Assembly: GCF_000718025.1 (NCBI RefSeq)
Contig: NZ_JODS01000002.1
Location: forward strand, 496,001-560,000
Reading direction: 5' to 3'
From: Kitasatospora purpeofusca
Lineage (GTDB): Bacteria; Actinomycetota; Actinomycetes; Streptomycetales; Streptomycetaceae
Length of the DNA stretch: 64,000 nucleotides
A program made the translations under genes and the position numbers. Of this stretch, positions 42,511 to 51,465 are shown in pieces (position 1 is the stretch's first letter; each line of letters starts with the position of its first letter). The notes under the pieces were generated by a model that worked only from the letters and a program-made list of their open reading frames with translations, was not told the DNA's origin and did no database searches.

Positions 42511-44304
42511 CTACCCTCCGGGCTCGGCCAGCGCGAAGGCGGTGTTCACCAGCGCCACGTGACTGAACGCCTGCGGGGTGTTGCCGAGTTGGCGCCGGGC
42601 GCGCGGGTCCCACTGCTCCGAGAGCAGCCCCAGGTCGTTGGCCAGGCCGACCACCCGGGCGAACAGTTCGCGCGCCTCGCCGCGCCGCCCGGTCGCGGCG
42701 AGCGCGTCGGCGAGCCAGAACGAGCAGGCGAGGAACGCGCCCTCGCCGCCGGGCAGTCCGTCGGTGCCGGTGGCCGGACGGTAGCGGCGGACCAGCCCGC
42801 CGTGGTCGAGGCCGTCCCGCACGGCGTCGACGGTGCGCACCACCCGCGGGTCGTCGGGCGGCAGGAAGCCGCTCTTGACCACGAACAGCGTGGCCGCGTC
42901 CAGTCCGTGCCCGCCGTAGTGCTGGACGAACACGCCCCGGCGCCGGTCGTAGCCGTGGGCGCAGACGTCGGCGTGCACGGCGTCCCGCATGGCCCGCCAG
43001 CGGTCGAGCGGCGCGGGCAGTCCGGTGGCCTCGGCGAGCCGCACCGCCCGGTCGGCGGCGACCCAGCACATCACCTTGGAGTGGACGAAGTGCCGCCGTA
43101 CGCCGCGCACCTCCCACAGGCCCTCGTCCGGTTCGCGCCAGTGCTGTTCGAGGTGGTCCATCAGCGCGCGCAGCAGGGTCCAGACGTGCCGCTCCATCGG
43201 GATGCCGGCCAGCAGCGCCAGGTGCAGGGTGTCGACGACCTCGCCGTGGACGTCGAGCTGGAGCTGGCCGGCGGCGGCGTTGCCGAAGCGGACCGGGCGC
43301 GAGCCGAGGTAGCCGGGCAGCCAGTCGGCGACGGTCTCGGTGAGGACGCGCTCGCCGGCCACCCCGTAGAGGGCCTGGAGGTCCCGGGGGTCGCCGGCGA
43401 TGGCGCGCAGCAGCCACTGGCGCCAGGCGGCGGCCTCCTCGCGGAAGCCGCCGCGCAGCAGCGCGGAGAGCGTCATCGAGGAGTCGCGCAGCCAGCAGAA
43501 GCGGTAGTCCCAGTTGCGCGGGCCGCCGATGTGCTCGGGCAGTGAGGCGGTGGGGGCGGCGACGATGCCGCCGGTGGGCGCGTAGGCGAGCGCCTTGAGG
43601 GTGATCAGCGAGCGGAGCACGGCGTCCCGCCACTCTCCGTCGTAGCGGCAGCCGGCCGCCCAGCGCCGCCAGGTGTCGACGGTGGTGAGCAGCTCGGCGT
43701 CCGGGTCGGTGCTCGGGGCGGCGCGCAGGTGGGAGGGCTGCCAGGTGAGGACGAACGGGACGCGCAGGCCCGGGGTGACGGTGACCTCGGAGACGGTGGT
43801 GCCGTCGGCGCCGTAGGTGTGCACCCCGGGCGGGACGCGCAGCCAGGCGGAGTCGGGACCGGCGACGGCGACCCGGTGGTGCTCGGTGCGGCGCACCCAC
43901 GGGTCGATCCGCCCGTAGTTGAACCGCAGCCGCAGGTCGCCGCGGACCGGGACGGCGCCCTCCAGCCCCTCGACGATCCGGACCAGCCGCGGCGGGCGCC
44001 GTCCGTCGGTGCCGCGCTGCGGCATGAAGTCGGTGATCCGGACCCGGCCCTCGGGGGTGTGCCACTCGGTGTCGAGGACGAGGCTGTCCGGCCGGTAGCG
44101 GCGGGCGGTGCACTCGCCGGCGCCGGCGGGGGCGAGCCGCCAGGCGCCGTGCCGCTGTTCGCCGAGCAGGGCGGCGAAGCAGCTGGGGGAGTCGAACCGG
44201 GGCAGGCAGAGCCAGTCGACGGCGCCGTCCCGGCCGACCAGGGCGGCGGTCTGCAGGTCGCCGATCAGGGCGTAGTCCTCGATTCGTCCGGCCATCGGGT
44301 CCAT
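42511..44304 (-). CDS. Glycoside hydrolase family 15 protein, trehalase/glucoamylase type
   Basis: The protein has 597 residues from ATG at 44304 with GGGAG 8 bases upstream; an ATG at 44295 is a close alternative. The N-terminal beta-sandwich domain starts RIEDYALIGDLQTAALVGR, as in actinobacterial GH15 trehalases. The (alpha/alpha)6 catalytic domain has PEHIGGPRNWDYRFCWLRDS and a likely catalytic Glu in LLSEQWDPR near the C-terminus. No signal peptide is seen, so it acts in the cytosol, probably on trehalose or a related alpha-glucan. Confidence 0.92.
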   Translation of the reverse strand: MDPMAGRIEDYALIGDLQTAALVGRDGAVDWLCLPRFDSPSCFAALLGEQRHGAWRLAPAGAGECTARRYRPDSLVLDTEWHTPEGRVRITDFMPQRGTDGRRPPRLVRIVEGLEGAVPVRGDLRLRFNYGRIDPWVRRTEHHRVAVAGPDSAWLRVPPGVHTYGADGTTVSEVTVTPGLRVPFVLTWQPSHLRAAPSTDPDAELLTTVDTWRRWAAGCRYDGEWRDAVLRSLITLKALAYAPTGGIVAAPTASLPEHIGGPRNWDYRFCWLRDSSMTLSALLRGGFREEAAAWRQWLLRAIAGDPRDLQALYGVAGERVLTETVADWLPGYLGSRPVRFGNAAAGQLQLDVHGEVVDTLHLALLAGIPMERHVWTLLRALMDHLEQHWREPDEGLWEVRGVRRHFVHSKVMCWVAADRAVRLAEATGLPAPLDRWRAMRDAVHADVCAHGYDRRRGVFVQHYGGHGLDAATLFVVKSGFLPPDDPRVVRTVDAVRDGLDHGGLVRRYRPATGTDGLPGGEGAFLACSFWLADALAATGRRGEARELFARVVGLANDLGLLSEQWDPRARRQLGNTPQAFSHVALVNTAFALAEPGG

Positions 44305-44515
44305 TCTCGGCGCTCCCGCGGCCGCCCGCAGGTCCGTCCGGGTGCCGGTCGGGTGCCGGTCGGGACTCCTGCCCGGGGTGGTGAAAAGCACGGTGTCACT
44401 CCGCTTGCACCCGTTCGACGTGCAGGGGAGGATCTTGTGTGCTTGTAGTCTCATCAGTCTCAGCCACCACAGCAGGTGACTGATTCATCGGAACCGGAAC
44501 GAAGGAGTCCCGAGG

Positions 44516-45322
44516 ATGCGGCGACCGAACTGGGTACCGGAGGGCACGGACCTGGACAAACCGAACGCCGCCCGGGTCTACGACTACTACCTCGGAGGCT
44601 CGCACAACTTCGAGGTGGACCGGGAGATGGCCCGCAAGGCGATCGCCCTCTGGCCGGAACTGCCGCAGATCATGCGCTCCAACCGGGCCTTCCTGCGCCG
44701 CGCCGTCCAGTTCACCGCCGAACGCGGCATCAGCCGCTTCCTGGACATCGGCTCCGGCATCCCCACCTTCGGCGCCGTGCACGAGATCGCCCGCGCCGTC
44801 CGGCCGGAGTCCCAGGTCGTCTACATCGACCGCGACCCGGTCGCCGTCGCCCACAGCCGGCTGCTGCTGGAGGACGACCCGGGCAGCCTCGTCGTCCAGG
44901 CCGACGTCCGGGACGTCGACGACCTGATGTCCCGCCCCGAGGTGACCGCGCTGCTCGCGGCCGGCGAGCCGGTGGCCGTCCTGCTGGTCGCCGTCATGCA
45001 CTTCGTCCAGGACGCGGACGACCCGTGGAAGCTGATCGCGGTCATCCGCGACGCCCTCCCGCCGGGCAGCGCCCTGGTGCTCTCGCACGCCTCCCTGGAG
45101 GGCCGCCCCGACCAGGCCGAGGACCACCAGCGGCTCTACCGGATGACGCCCACGCCGCTGACGATGCGCACCGTCGAGCAGATCACCGGGATGTTCGCCG
45201 GCTTCGACATCGTCGAGCCCGGCGTCGTCTACCTGCCGCAGTGGCACCCGGACCAGCCGGAGGCCGTCGGCGAGCACCCGGAGCGGATGACCGGGGTGGC
45301 GGGTGTGGGGTTCCGCCCGTGA
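44516..45322 (+). CDS. DUF574-type SAM-dependent methyltransferase
   Basis: The protein has 268 residues with ATG at 44516 and GAAGGAG upstream. The family start is clear (DLDKPNAARVYDYYLGGSHNFEVD), then RFLDIGSGIPTFGAVHEIA for SAM binding and VVYIDRDPVAVAHSR. These methyltransferases are abundant and almost confined to actinobacteria; their substrates are mostly unknown. The stop overlaps the GTG of the c-di-GMP enzyme gene, so the two are translationally coupled. That link to second-messenger signalling is notable. Confidence 0.93.
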   Translation: MRRPNWVPEGTDLDKPNAARVYDYYLGGSHNFEVDREMARKAIALWPELPQIMRSNRAFLRRAVQFTAERGISRFLDIGSGIPTFGAVHEIARAVRPESQVVYIDRDPVAVAHSRLLLEDDPGSLVVQADVRDVDDLMSRPEVTALLAAGEPVAVLLVAVMHFVQDADDPWKLIAVIRDALPPGSALVLSHASLEGRPDQAEDHQRLYRMTPTPLTMRTVEQITGMFAGFDIVEPGVVYLPQWHPDQPEAVGEHPERMTGVAGVGFRP

Positions 45323-47463
45323 CCCGAGCACCGGAACCGAGCAGCGGCGCCGAACGGTTCCACGAGGACTGGGCGCGGCTGCTCTCCGGTGACCACGGCA
45401 CGGCGGTCCACCCCGGCCTGCTCGACCGGCTGGTGTCCGGGACCGCCGGGCTGCTCCGCCGCGCCCAGCTGGACGAACCCTTCGAGCCGCACCTGGCCGC
45501 CGAGGCCGGCGCGCAGCTCGTCGAGGCGCAGTTCACCGACCCCATCGTGCTGGCCCGCGCGGTGGAGCTGCTCCAGCGGCAGCCGGCCGCGGACGGCCGG
45601 GGGCCGGCGCTGTGCGGCGCGTTCGCGGCCGGCTGGGCGGCCGCCCTGCGCGAGCGCACCCTGCGCGAGCAGGAGGCCATCCGCACCGCCGCCGACATCG
45701 CCCGCAAGGAGGCCGAGAAGGCACTGCGGGCGTCCGAGGCGCGCTTCCGGGCGCTGTTCGAGAGCGCCGCGATCGGCATCGGCATCGGCGACACCGACGG
45801 CAACATCCTGGCCGTCAACAAGGCCCTCCAGGAGCTGTTCGGCGCCGGCCCGGAGGACATGATCGGCCGCCGGGTCGGCGACCTCGTCCACCCCGAGGAC
45901 GCCGACGGCGTCTGGGACGTCTACGAGGAACTGGTCAGCGGCAAGCGCGAGTACTTCCAGTTCGACAAGCCGTACTACCGGCAGGACGGCGAGGTGGTGT
46001 GGACCCACCTGACGGTCTCGCTGATCCGCGACGACGACGGCTCCCCGCAGTACCAGGTCGCGATGCTGGAGGACGTCACCGACCGCTACCGGCTCCAGGA
46101 GCGGCTGCGCCACCAGGCCACCCACGACCCGCTCACCGGGCTGCCCAACCGGGCCGCGTTCTTCGAACGGCTGGAGAAGCTCTTCGAGGACCCGGACCCG
46201 GGCGCCCGGTTCGGGCTCTGCTACGTCGACCTCGACGGCTTCAAGGTGGTCAACGACAGCCTCGGCCACGACACCGGCGACCAGCTGCTGTCCGCCGTCG
46301 CGGCCCGGCTGAAGGCCGCCCTCAACCCGCTCGGCCACCTGGTGGCCCGGCTCGGCGGCGACGAGTTCGTCGTCCTGCTGGAGAACAGCCGCGGCGAGCA
46401 GGAGGCCGTCGCCGCCGCGAAGACCGTGCTCAAGGCGCTGGCCGGGCCGGTGCTGATCGGTGACCACAAGCTCGCCGTCGGCGCCAGCGTCGGCGTGCTG
46501 GAGCGCCGGGTCTCCACCACCACCCCCGGCGCCGCCGTCCGGGCCGCCGACCTGACGCTCTACCGGGCCAAGGAGGCCGGCCGGGGCCGCTGGACGCTGT
46601 TCGACCCCAAGGAGAACGCCCGCGCCGTCTCCCGCTACGCGGTGTCGGTGCGGATGCCCGCCGCGCTGGACCGGGGCGAGTTCTTCATCGACTACCAGCC
46701 GCTGTACGCGCTGGCCGACGGCCGGCTCGCCGCCGTCGAGGCGCTGGTGCGCTGGCGCCACCCGCAGCTCGGGGTGCTCGGCCCGGACGAGTTCGTGACC
46801 ACCGCCGAGGAGACCGGGCTGATCATGCCGCTCGGCCGCTGGGTGCTGGAGCAGGCCTGCGGTCAGGCCGCCGACTGGATCAGGCGGTTCGGCGACGCCG
46901 CGCCGCAGCTCAACGTCAATCTGGCGGTCCGCCAGGCCCGCAGCGCCGCCCTGGTCGGCGACCTCAACCGGATCCTCGACAGCACCGGCCTGGACCCGGC
47001 CCGGCTCCAGCTGGAGATCACCGAGTCCACCGTGGTCGGTCCGGAGGACGAGGCGCTGCGCACCCTGCACGGCCTGGTCGAGCAGGGCGTCTCGCTCGCC
47101 GTCGACGACTTCGGCACCGGCTGGTCCAACCTCGCCTACCTGCGCGACCTGCCGGTCTCGGGGCTCAAGATCGCCGGGTCCTTCGTCGGCGACCTGCACG
47201 ACCCGGCCAAGGACGAGGAGACCGGCTGGCGGATCGTCAGCGGTCTGGTGTCGATGGCGCACGCCCTCGGGCTGACCGTCACCGCCGAGGGCGTGGAGAC
47301 CCGCCGGGACGCCGAGCGACTGCGCGTCATCGGCTGCGACTGGGCGCAGGGCTGGCACTTCGGACGGCCGGTGCGGCCGGCCGAGATCGCCCGGCGGATC
47401 GCCGAGGAGCCGCAGGGCCGCCCGGTCGCGGTCCGGGGGCGAGCGGTGACGCACGGAGGTTAG
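45319..47463 (+). CDS. PAS-GGDEF-EAL bifunctional c-di-GMP enzyme
   Basis: The protein has 714 residues with GTG at 45319 overlapping the methyltransferase stop. Order: helical N-terminal domain (about 1-110), coiled segment, PAS domain (about 134-255), GGDEF domain (about 266-430) with the active RLGGDEF near 343, and EAL domain (about 445-695) with VEALVRW near 473, LNVNLA, LEITES, VDDFGTG and VTAEGVET. The usual LKID is LKIA here. Both halves look catalytically competent, so it could make or degrade cyclic di-GMP. In Streptomyces c-di-GMP controls development through BldD. It lies just before the polysaccharide operon. Confidence 0.94.
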   Translation: MTRAPEPSSGAERFHEDWARLLSGDHGTAVHPGLLDRLVSGTAGLLRRAQLDEPFEPHLAAEAGAQLVEAQFTDPIVLARAVELLQRQPAADGRGPALCGAFAAGWAAALRERTLREQEAIRTAADIARKEAEKALRASEARFRALFESAAIGIGIGDTDGNILAVNKALQELFGAGPEDMIGRRVGDLVHPEDADGVWDVYEELVSGKREYFQFDKPYYRQDGEVVWTHLTVSLIRDDDGSPQYQVAMLEDVTDRYRLQERLRHQATHDPLTGLPNRAAFFERLEKLFEDPDPGARFGLCYVDLDGFKVVNDSLGHDTGDQLLSAVAARLKAALNPLGHLVARLGGDEFVVLLENSRGEQEAVAAAKTVLKALAGPVLIGDHKLAVGASVGVLERRVSTTTPGAAVRAADLTLYRAKEAGRGRWTLFDPKENARAVSRYAVSVRMPAALDRGEFFIDYQPLYALADGRLAAVEALVRWRHPQLGVLGPDEFVTTAEETGLIMPLGRWVLEQACGQAADWIRRFGDAAPQLNVNLAVRQARSAALVGDLNRILDSTGLDPARLQLEITESTVVGPEDEALRTLHGLVEQGVSLAVDDFGTGWSNLAYLRDLPVSGLKIAGSFVGDLHDPAKDEETGWRIVSGLVSMAHALGLTVTAEGVETRRDAERLRVIGCDWAQGWHFGRPVRPAEIARRIAEEPQGRPVAVRGRAVTHGG

Positions 47464-47858
47464 TGCAAAAAACGGACAAATCACCCTTGACGCGGTGAGG
47501 CGACCGAGCGCACGATGAGGTCCTGGCAGTACCCGCACCCTCGGTGCGGGATCCCCGCCAGTACGACGGACCGGCGCTTTCCCAGGTGCCCGGGACCAGC
47601 GGTGCGCACCCCCTTCGGCCGCCCGGCTCCCGGCGGTCGCCCGACGTCCCACGGTCCGTCGACCAGCCCCCTCGGGGCTTTCTCCGGGGTCCGAGCCCTG
47701 CGCATCCGTCTCGCACCGGGCCCGCCCCGTCCCACCGGGCCGCGCCGCGCCTCCGCGCCGGGCGCCGCCCGTCACAGCCAGGGGCCGCGCCGTTCCCGCC
47801 GTCCAACGGTCCGTCCGGCGCCCCGCCCACCACCTCTTCGCCGAGAGGCCGGCTTTCG
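47464..47858 (+). promoter_or_regulatory. 395-bp leader/promoter region before the polysaccharide operon
   Basis: No supported gene lies here. TTGACG (47487-47492) and CACGAT (47511-47516), 18 bases apart, make a plausible promoter; the leader would then be over 300 bases long. A 7-bp hairpin CCCGCAC/GTGCGGG with a 5-base loop lies at 47532-47550. The first 30 bases after the upstream stop are unusually A-rich. A long leader suggests post-transcriptional control. I do not see the conserved cores of the known c-di-GMP or c-di-AMP riboswitches. Confidence 0.45.
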
Positions 47859-48785
47859 ATGAGCACCACCGCGCCCCCGAGCGCCCGACCCGACAGCCAG
47901 CACGGTCACGACAGCACCGACGGTCATGACGGCCCCGACGGTCATGACGGCCCCGACGGTCATGACGGCGCCCGCAACCCCGACGGTCACCCGCTGCGCC
48001 GGGCCACCGACCGCGACACCGGGCCCGACCCCGCCCGCCCCCGGCCGATGCGCCGGGCCGGGGACGTCGTCGTCACCCGGCACACCGTCAGCCTGGTGGT
48101 CCCCGCCCGCAACGAGGCCCGCAACATCCCCTGGGTCTTCGAGCAGATCCCGCGCTGCGTCGACGAGGTCATCCTGGTGGACGGCTCCTCCAGCGACGCC
48201 ACCGTCCCGATGGCCCGGCACTGCCTGCCCACCGTCCGCAGCGTCGCCCAGCGGGGACCCGGCAAGGGCAACGCCCTGCGCACCGGCTTCGCCGCCGCCA
48301 CCGGCGAGTACATCGTCATGATCGACGCCGACGGCTCCATGTGGCCCGGCGAGATCCCGCACTTCCTGCACTTCCTCGACCACGGCTACGACTTCGTCAA
48401 AGGCTCGCGCTGCATCGGCGGCGGCGGCTCACTGGACCTCACCAGGGTCCGCTCGCTGGGCAACCGCGCCCTGCTCACCGTCGCCAACCGGCTGTACGAC
48501 GCGCGCCTCACCGACCTGTGCTACGGCTACTGCGCCTTCCGCCGCTCCTTCCTGGACGCGCTCGACCTGCGGTCCACCGGCTTCGAGATCGAGGCCGAGA
48601 TGATCGCCCACGCGCTGCGCTCGGGACTGCGGATCGCCGAGGTGCCGAGCCTGGAACTCCCCCGCCGCAGCGGTCGCTCCAACCTTCACGCCGTCGCCGA
48701 CGGCCGCCGGGTGCTGAGGACCCTGATCACCGAGCGTCCCGGCGCCCGGCCCTCGGCGGCCGCCACCGCGGAGGAGCAACGATGA
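47859..48785 (+). CDS. GT2-family glycosyltransferase (DPM1/DPG-synthase-like)
   Basis: The protein has 308 residues with ATG at 47859 and GAGAGG upstream. Residues 18-37 are a DGHDGP-type repeat; residues about 75-290 form a GT-A domain: VSLVVPARNEARNIPWVFEQ, ILVDGSSSD, GKGNALRTGFAAATGEYIVMIDADGS with the DAD metal motif, and FVKGSRCIGGG. It resembles polyprenyl-phosphate mannosyl- or glucosyltransferases, so it may prime glycan synthesis by loading sugar on a lipid. It lacks a C-terminal membrane anchor. It is the first gene of the operon and overlaps the next by ATGA. Confidence 0.88.
   Translation: MSTTAPPSARPDSQHGHDSTDGHDGPDGHDGPDGHDGARNPDGHPLRRATDRDTGPDPARPRPMRRAGDVVVTRHTVSLVVPARNEARNIPWVFEQIPRCVDEVILVDGSSSDATVPMARHCLPTVRSVAQRGPGKGNALRTGFAAATGEYIVMIDADGSMWPGEIPHFLHFLDHGYDFVKGSRCIGGGGSLDLTRVRSLGNRALLTVANRLYDARLTDLCYGYCAFRRSFLDALDLRSTGFEIEAEMIAHALRSGLRIAEVPSLELPRRSGRSNLHAVADGRRVLRTLITERPGARPSAAATAEEQR
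47919..47970 (+). repeat. 18-bp in-frame tandem repeat near start of first GT2 gene
   Basis: Nearly three copies of GACGGTCATGACGGCCCC encode (DGHDGP)n. The repeat is outside the catalytic domain, and copy-number change would keep the frame. The His/Asp content could bind metal, but this may be just a linker. Confidence 0.8.
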
Positions 48786-50107
48786 AGGGCTCCGACCGGC
48801 GCACCGATGCAGCCTGCCCGCGTCCCGCCGCCCGCGACTCGCTCTACACCCCCGTCCGGGTCGTCGACCTGGACCTGGACGAGCCGAGCGGGCTGCGCTC
48901 GCCCGGCGGGTCCGGGGCCGACGACCCGGACGGCCGCGTGTTGGCGTTGGTCCGGCTGCACGGGCACCCGCTCGGCCTGGTCACGGCCACCGGAACAGCC
49001 GGCGGAACCGCCGCGCTGCGCCGGGCGCTGGTCGACGCCGCCCACCGGGAACTCCCCGTTCCCGCCCTGTCCACCGCGACACCCGCGGCGCGCCCGAGTC
49101 GGGTCGCGCGCGTCCGGGTGCCCGCGGGCCCGGTCACGGTCAGCGTGATCGTCTGCACCCGGGACCGGGAGGCGCTGCTGCCGGTGTGCCTGGACGCCGT
49201 CCTGGCCACCCGACGCCCCGGCGTCGAGGTGATCGTGGTGGACAACGCCCCGGCCACCACCGCCACCGAGGACCTCGTCCGCGAGCGCTACGGGGACCGG
49301 GTGCGCTACGTCCAGGAGCCCCTGCCGGGGCTGTCCCGGGCGCGCAACCGCGGCCTGTCGGTCGCCGGGGGCGAGATCTGCGCCTTCACCGACGACGACA
49401 CCGTCGCCGACGCCGGCTGGGTGGACGCCCTGGCGGACACCTTCGCCTCCGACGACCGGATCGGCTGCGTCACCGGCCTGGTGCTGCCCGCCGAACTCGA
49501 CACCGAGGCGCAGTTCGTCGTGGAGCAGTACAACGGGCCCGTCCGGGGCTTCGCCACCCGCAGCTGGTCGCTGCGGGACGGCCTGTCGGACCCGCTGGAC
49601 CGCTTCTCCACCGGCCGGTTCGGAATGGGCGCCAACATGGCGTTCCGCACCGACGTGCTGCGGGCGATCGGCGGCTTCGACCCGGCCACCGGGACCGGCA
49701 CCCCCTCCCGGGGCGGCGAGGACCTGCTCGCCTTCCTCCAGGTGCTGACCGCCGGGCACACCGTCAGCTACCAGCCCGACGCGCTGGTCTGGCACCGCCA
49801 CCGGCGGACCATGGCGGAACTCGCCCACCAGGTCGACGGCTTCGGCGTCGGCTTCACCGCCTACCTGACGGCCGCGGTCGCCCACCAGCCGCGCCTGCTC
49901 GCCGGGATCCTCCGGCTGCTGCCCTACGGCCTCTGGCGCTGGCACCGCACCCACCGGCCCGCGGCGCGGCCCCGCTACGGGGTGACCGACGAGGTGCTGC
50001 GGGAGCTGCGGCGGACGGAGCGCCGCGGCCTGGCCCGCGGACCGTTCTGCTACCTGCGCACCGTCCGGCAGCAGCGCCGCACCAGCACCGGAGGCCGATC
50101 CTCATGA
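48782..50107 (+). CDS. GT2-family glycosyltransferase
   Basis: The protein has 441 residues, starting in an ATGA overlap. An N-terminal domain of about 115 residues (with 'RVLALVRLHGHPLGLV') precedes a GT-A domain: VSVIVCTRDREALLPVCLDA, VIVVDNAP, LSRARNRGLSVAGGEICAFTDDD with DDD as the likely metal site. The C-terminal half has 'GANMAFRTDVLRAIGGFDPATGTGTPSRGGEDL'-type acceptor residues. It is closely related to the next gene product over its whole length, so the pair arose by tandem duplication. It likely adds one sugar to the glycan on the cytoplasmic side. Confidence 0.9.
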   Translation: MKGSDRRTDAACPRPAARDSLYTPVRVVDLDLDEPSGLRSPGGSGADDPDGRVLALVRLHGHPLGLVTATGTAGGTAALRRALVDAAHRELPVPALSTATPAARPSRVARVRVPAGPVTVSVIVCTRDREALLPVCLDAVLATRRPGVEVIVVDNAPATTATEDLVRERYGDRVRYVQEPLPGLSRARNRGLSVAGGEICAFTDDDTVADAGWVDALADTFASDDRIGCVTGLVLPAELDTEAQFVVEQYNGPVRGFATRSWSLRDGLSDPLDRFSTGRFGMGANMAFRTDVLRAIGGFDPATGTGTPSRGGEDLLAFLQVLTAGHTVSYQPDALVWHRHRRTMAELAHQVDGFGVGFTAYLTAAVAHQPRLLAGILRLLPYGLWRWHRTHRPAARPRYGVTDEVLRELRRTERRGLARGPFCYLRTVRQQRRTSTGGRSS

Positions 50108-51465
50108 CCGCCCCGACCACCCCGACCGGCCCCACCGGCCCCACCGGCCCCGCCGCCCGGACCACCACGACCACCCCGACCACCCCGAGCACTCCCGCCG
50201 CCCCCGGCTCGGCGGCCGCGCGGACCGAGCTGCCGTCCGTGCCGGTCGCGATCGCCGAACTCGACCTGGAGCACCCCGACGTCCTGCGCCGCCCCGGCCG
50301 CGGCGGGGTCTTCACCCCGGAGGGCCGGGTGCTGGCCCTGGTCCGCGACCACGGCCGCCCGCTCGGCCTGGCCACCGGGGAGCCGTCCGCCGACGGCGCG
50401 CCCGGCACGGCGGCCGGGCCCTACCGCGCGCTGGTCGACGCGGTCACCCGTGACCTCGACCCGGACGACCGCCCCGGACCGCCGGTACGCACCCCGGCCG
50501 ACGGCCCGCCGCTGACGGTCGTCGTCTGCACCCACGACCGGACCGACCTGCTGCCGCGCTCCCTGGACGCCGTCCTGGCCGGCACCTACCGGAACACCGA
50601 GGTGGTCGTGGTCGACAACGCCCCCTCCGACCGGGCCACCGAGACGCTCTGCCGGCGGCGCTACCCCGACCGGGTCCGCTACCTGTACGAGCCGGTGCCC
50701 GGCCTGGCCCGGGCCCGCAACCGCGGCCTCGCGGTCGCCCGCGGCGAGATCTGCGCCTTCGCCGACGACGACCTGCTGATCGACCCGGACTGGGCCGCCG
50801 CGCTGGTCGACGGCTTCCGCACCGACCCGCGGGCGGGCTGCGTCACCGGCCTGGTGCTGCCCGCCGAACTCGACACCCGCGCCCAGCTCGCGCTGGAACG
50901 GTACTGCGGCTACGCCAAGGGCTTCACCACCCGCAGCTGGTCGCTGCTCGACCCGTCCGAGGACCCGCTCTTCCCCTTCGCCACCGGGCGGCTGGGCACC
51001 GGCGCCAACATGGCGTTCCGCACCGACCTGCTGCGGGCGATCGGCGGCTTCGACCCGGCCACCAGCACCGGCACCCCCGCCCGCGGCGGCGAGGACCTGC
51101 TCGCCTTCCTCCAGGTCCTGATCGCCGGGCACACCGTCGTCTACCGGCCGGACGCGCTGGTCTGGCACCCGCACCGCCGGTCGATGGAGGCGCTGAGCAC
51201 CCAGGTCTTCGGCTTCGGCGTCGGCTTCGGCGCCTACCTGACCGCCGCGGTCCGCCACCGGCCGGAACTGCTGGCCGCCCTGCTCGCCCGGGTGCCGTGC
51301 GGCGTCCGGCAGACCCTGCGCCGGGGCACTCCCGCCGACGGCCGCCGCGACCCGCTGATGGCGCACCTCGGGCGGCTCGAACTGCTCGGCCTGCTCTACG
51401 GGCCGCTCTGCTACCTGCGCAGTGTCCGGCGGCAGCGCCGGGCCGACTCCGCGCCGAGGCCGTGA
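50104..51465 (+). CDS. GT2-family glycosyltransferase (tandem paralogue)
   Basis: The protein has 453 residues, starting at ATG 50104 in an overlap. After a Thr/Pro-rich 40-residue start the architecture equals that of the preceding protein: 'RVLALVRDHGRPLGLA', VVVCTHDRTDLLPRSLDA, VVVDNAP, FADDDLLID and 'GANMAFRTDLLRAIGGFDPAT'. The C-terminal segments share long identical stretches such as CVTGLVLPAELDT. The duplicated pair suggests two similar linkages in the repeating unit. Confidence 0.9.
   Translation: MTAPTTPTGPTGPTGPAARTTTTTPTTPSTPAAPGSAAARTELPSVPVAIAELDLEHPDVLRRPGRGGVFTPEGRVLALVRDHGRPLGLATGEPSADGAPGTAAGPYRALVDAVTRDLDPDDRPGPPVRTPADGPPLTVVVCTHDRTDLLPRSLDAVLAGTYRNTEVVVVDNAPSDRATETLCRRRYPDRVRYLYEPVPGLARARNRGLAVARGEICAFADDDLLIDPDWAAALVDGFRTDPRAGCVTGLVLPAELDTRAQLALERYCGYAKGFTTRSWSLLDPSEDPLFPFATGRLGTGANMAFRTDLLRAIGGFDPATSTGTPARGGEDLLAFLQVLIAGHTVVYRPDALVWHPHRRSMEALSTQVFGFGVGFGAYLTAAVRHRPELLAALLARVPCGVRQTLRRGTPADGRRDPLMAHLGRLELLGLLYGPLCYLRSVRRQRRADSAPRP

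Noticed and set aside
47521..47560. CRISPR-repeat-like palindrome CCCGCACCCTCGGTGCGGG
   Set aside because: The form recalls type I-E repeats, but there is only one copy, no spacers and no cas genes. It is noted as a leader hairpin only.
47464..47858. Possible c-di-GMP riboswitch before the glycan operon
   Set aside because: The conserved GEMM core sequences are not visible by eye. The region is kept as an unassigned leader.
47515..47862. 115-codon + strand frame in the leader of the first GT2 gene
   Set aside because: It has a Pro/Arg-rich composition typical of out-of-frame GC-rich DNA, no ribosome-binding site and no recognisable motif.
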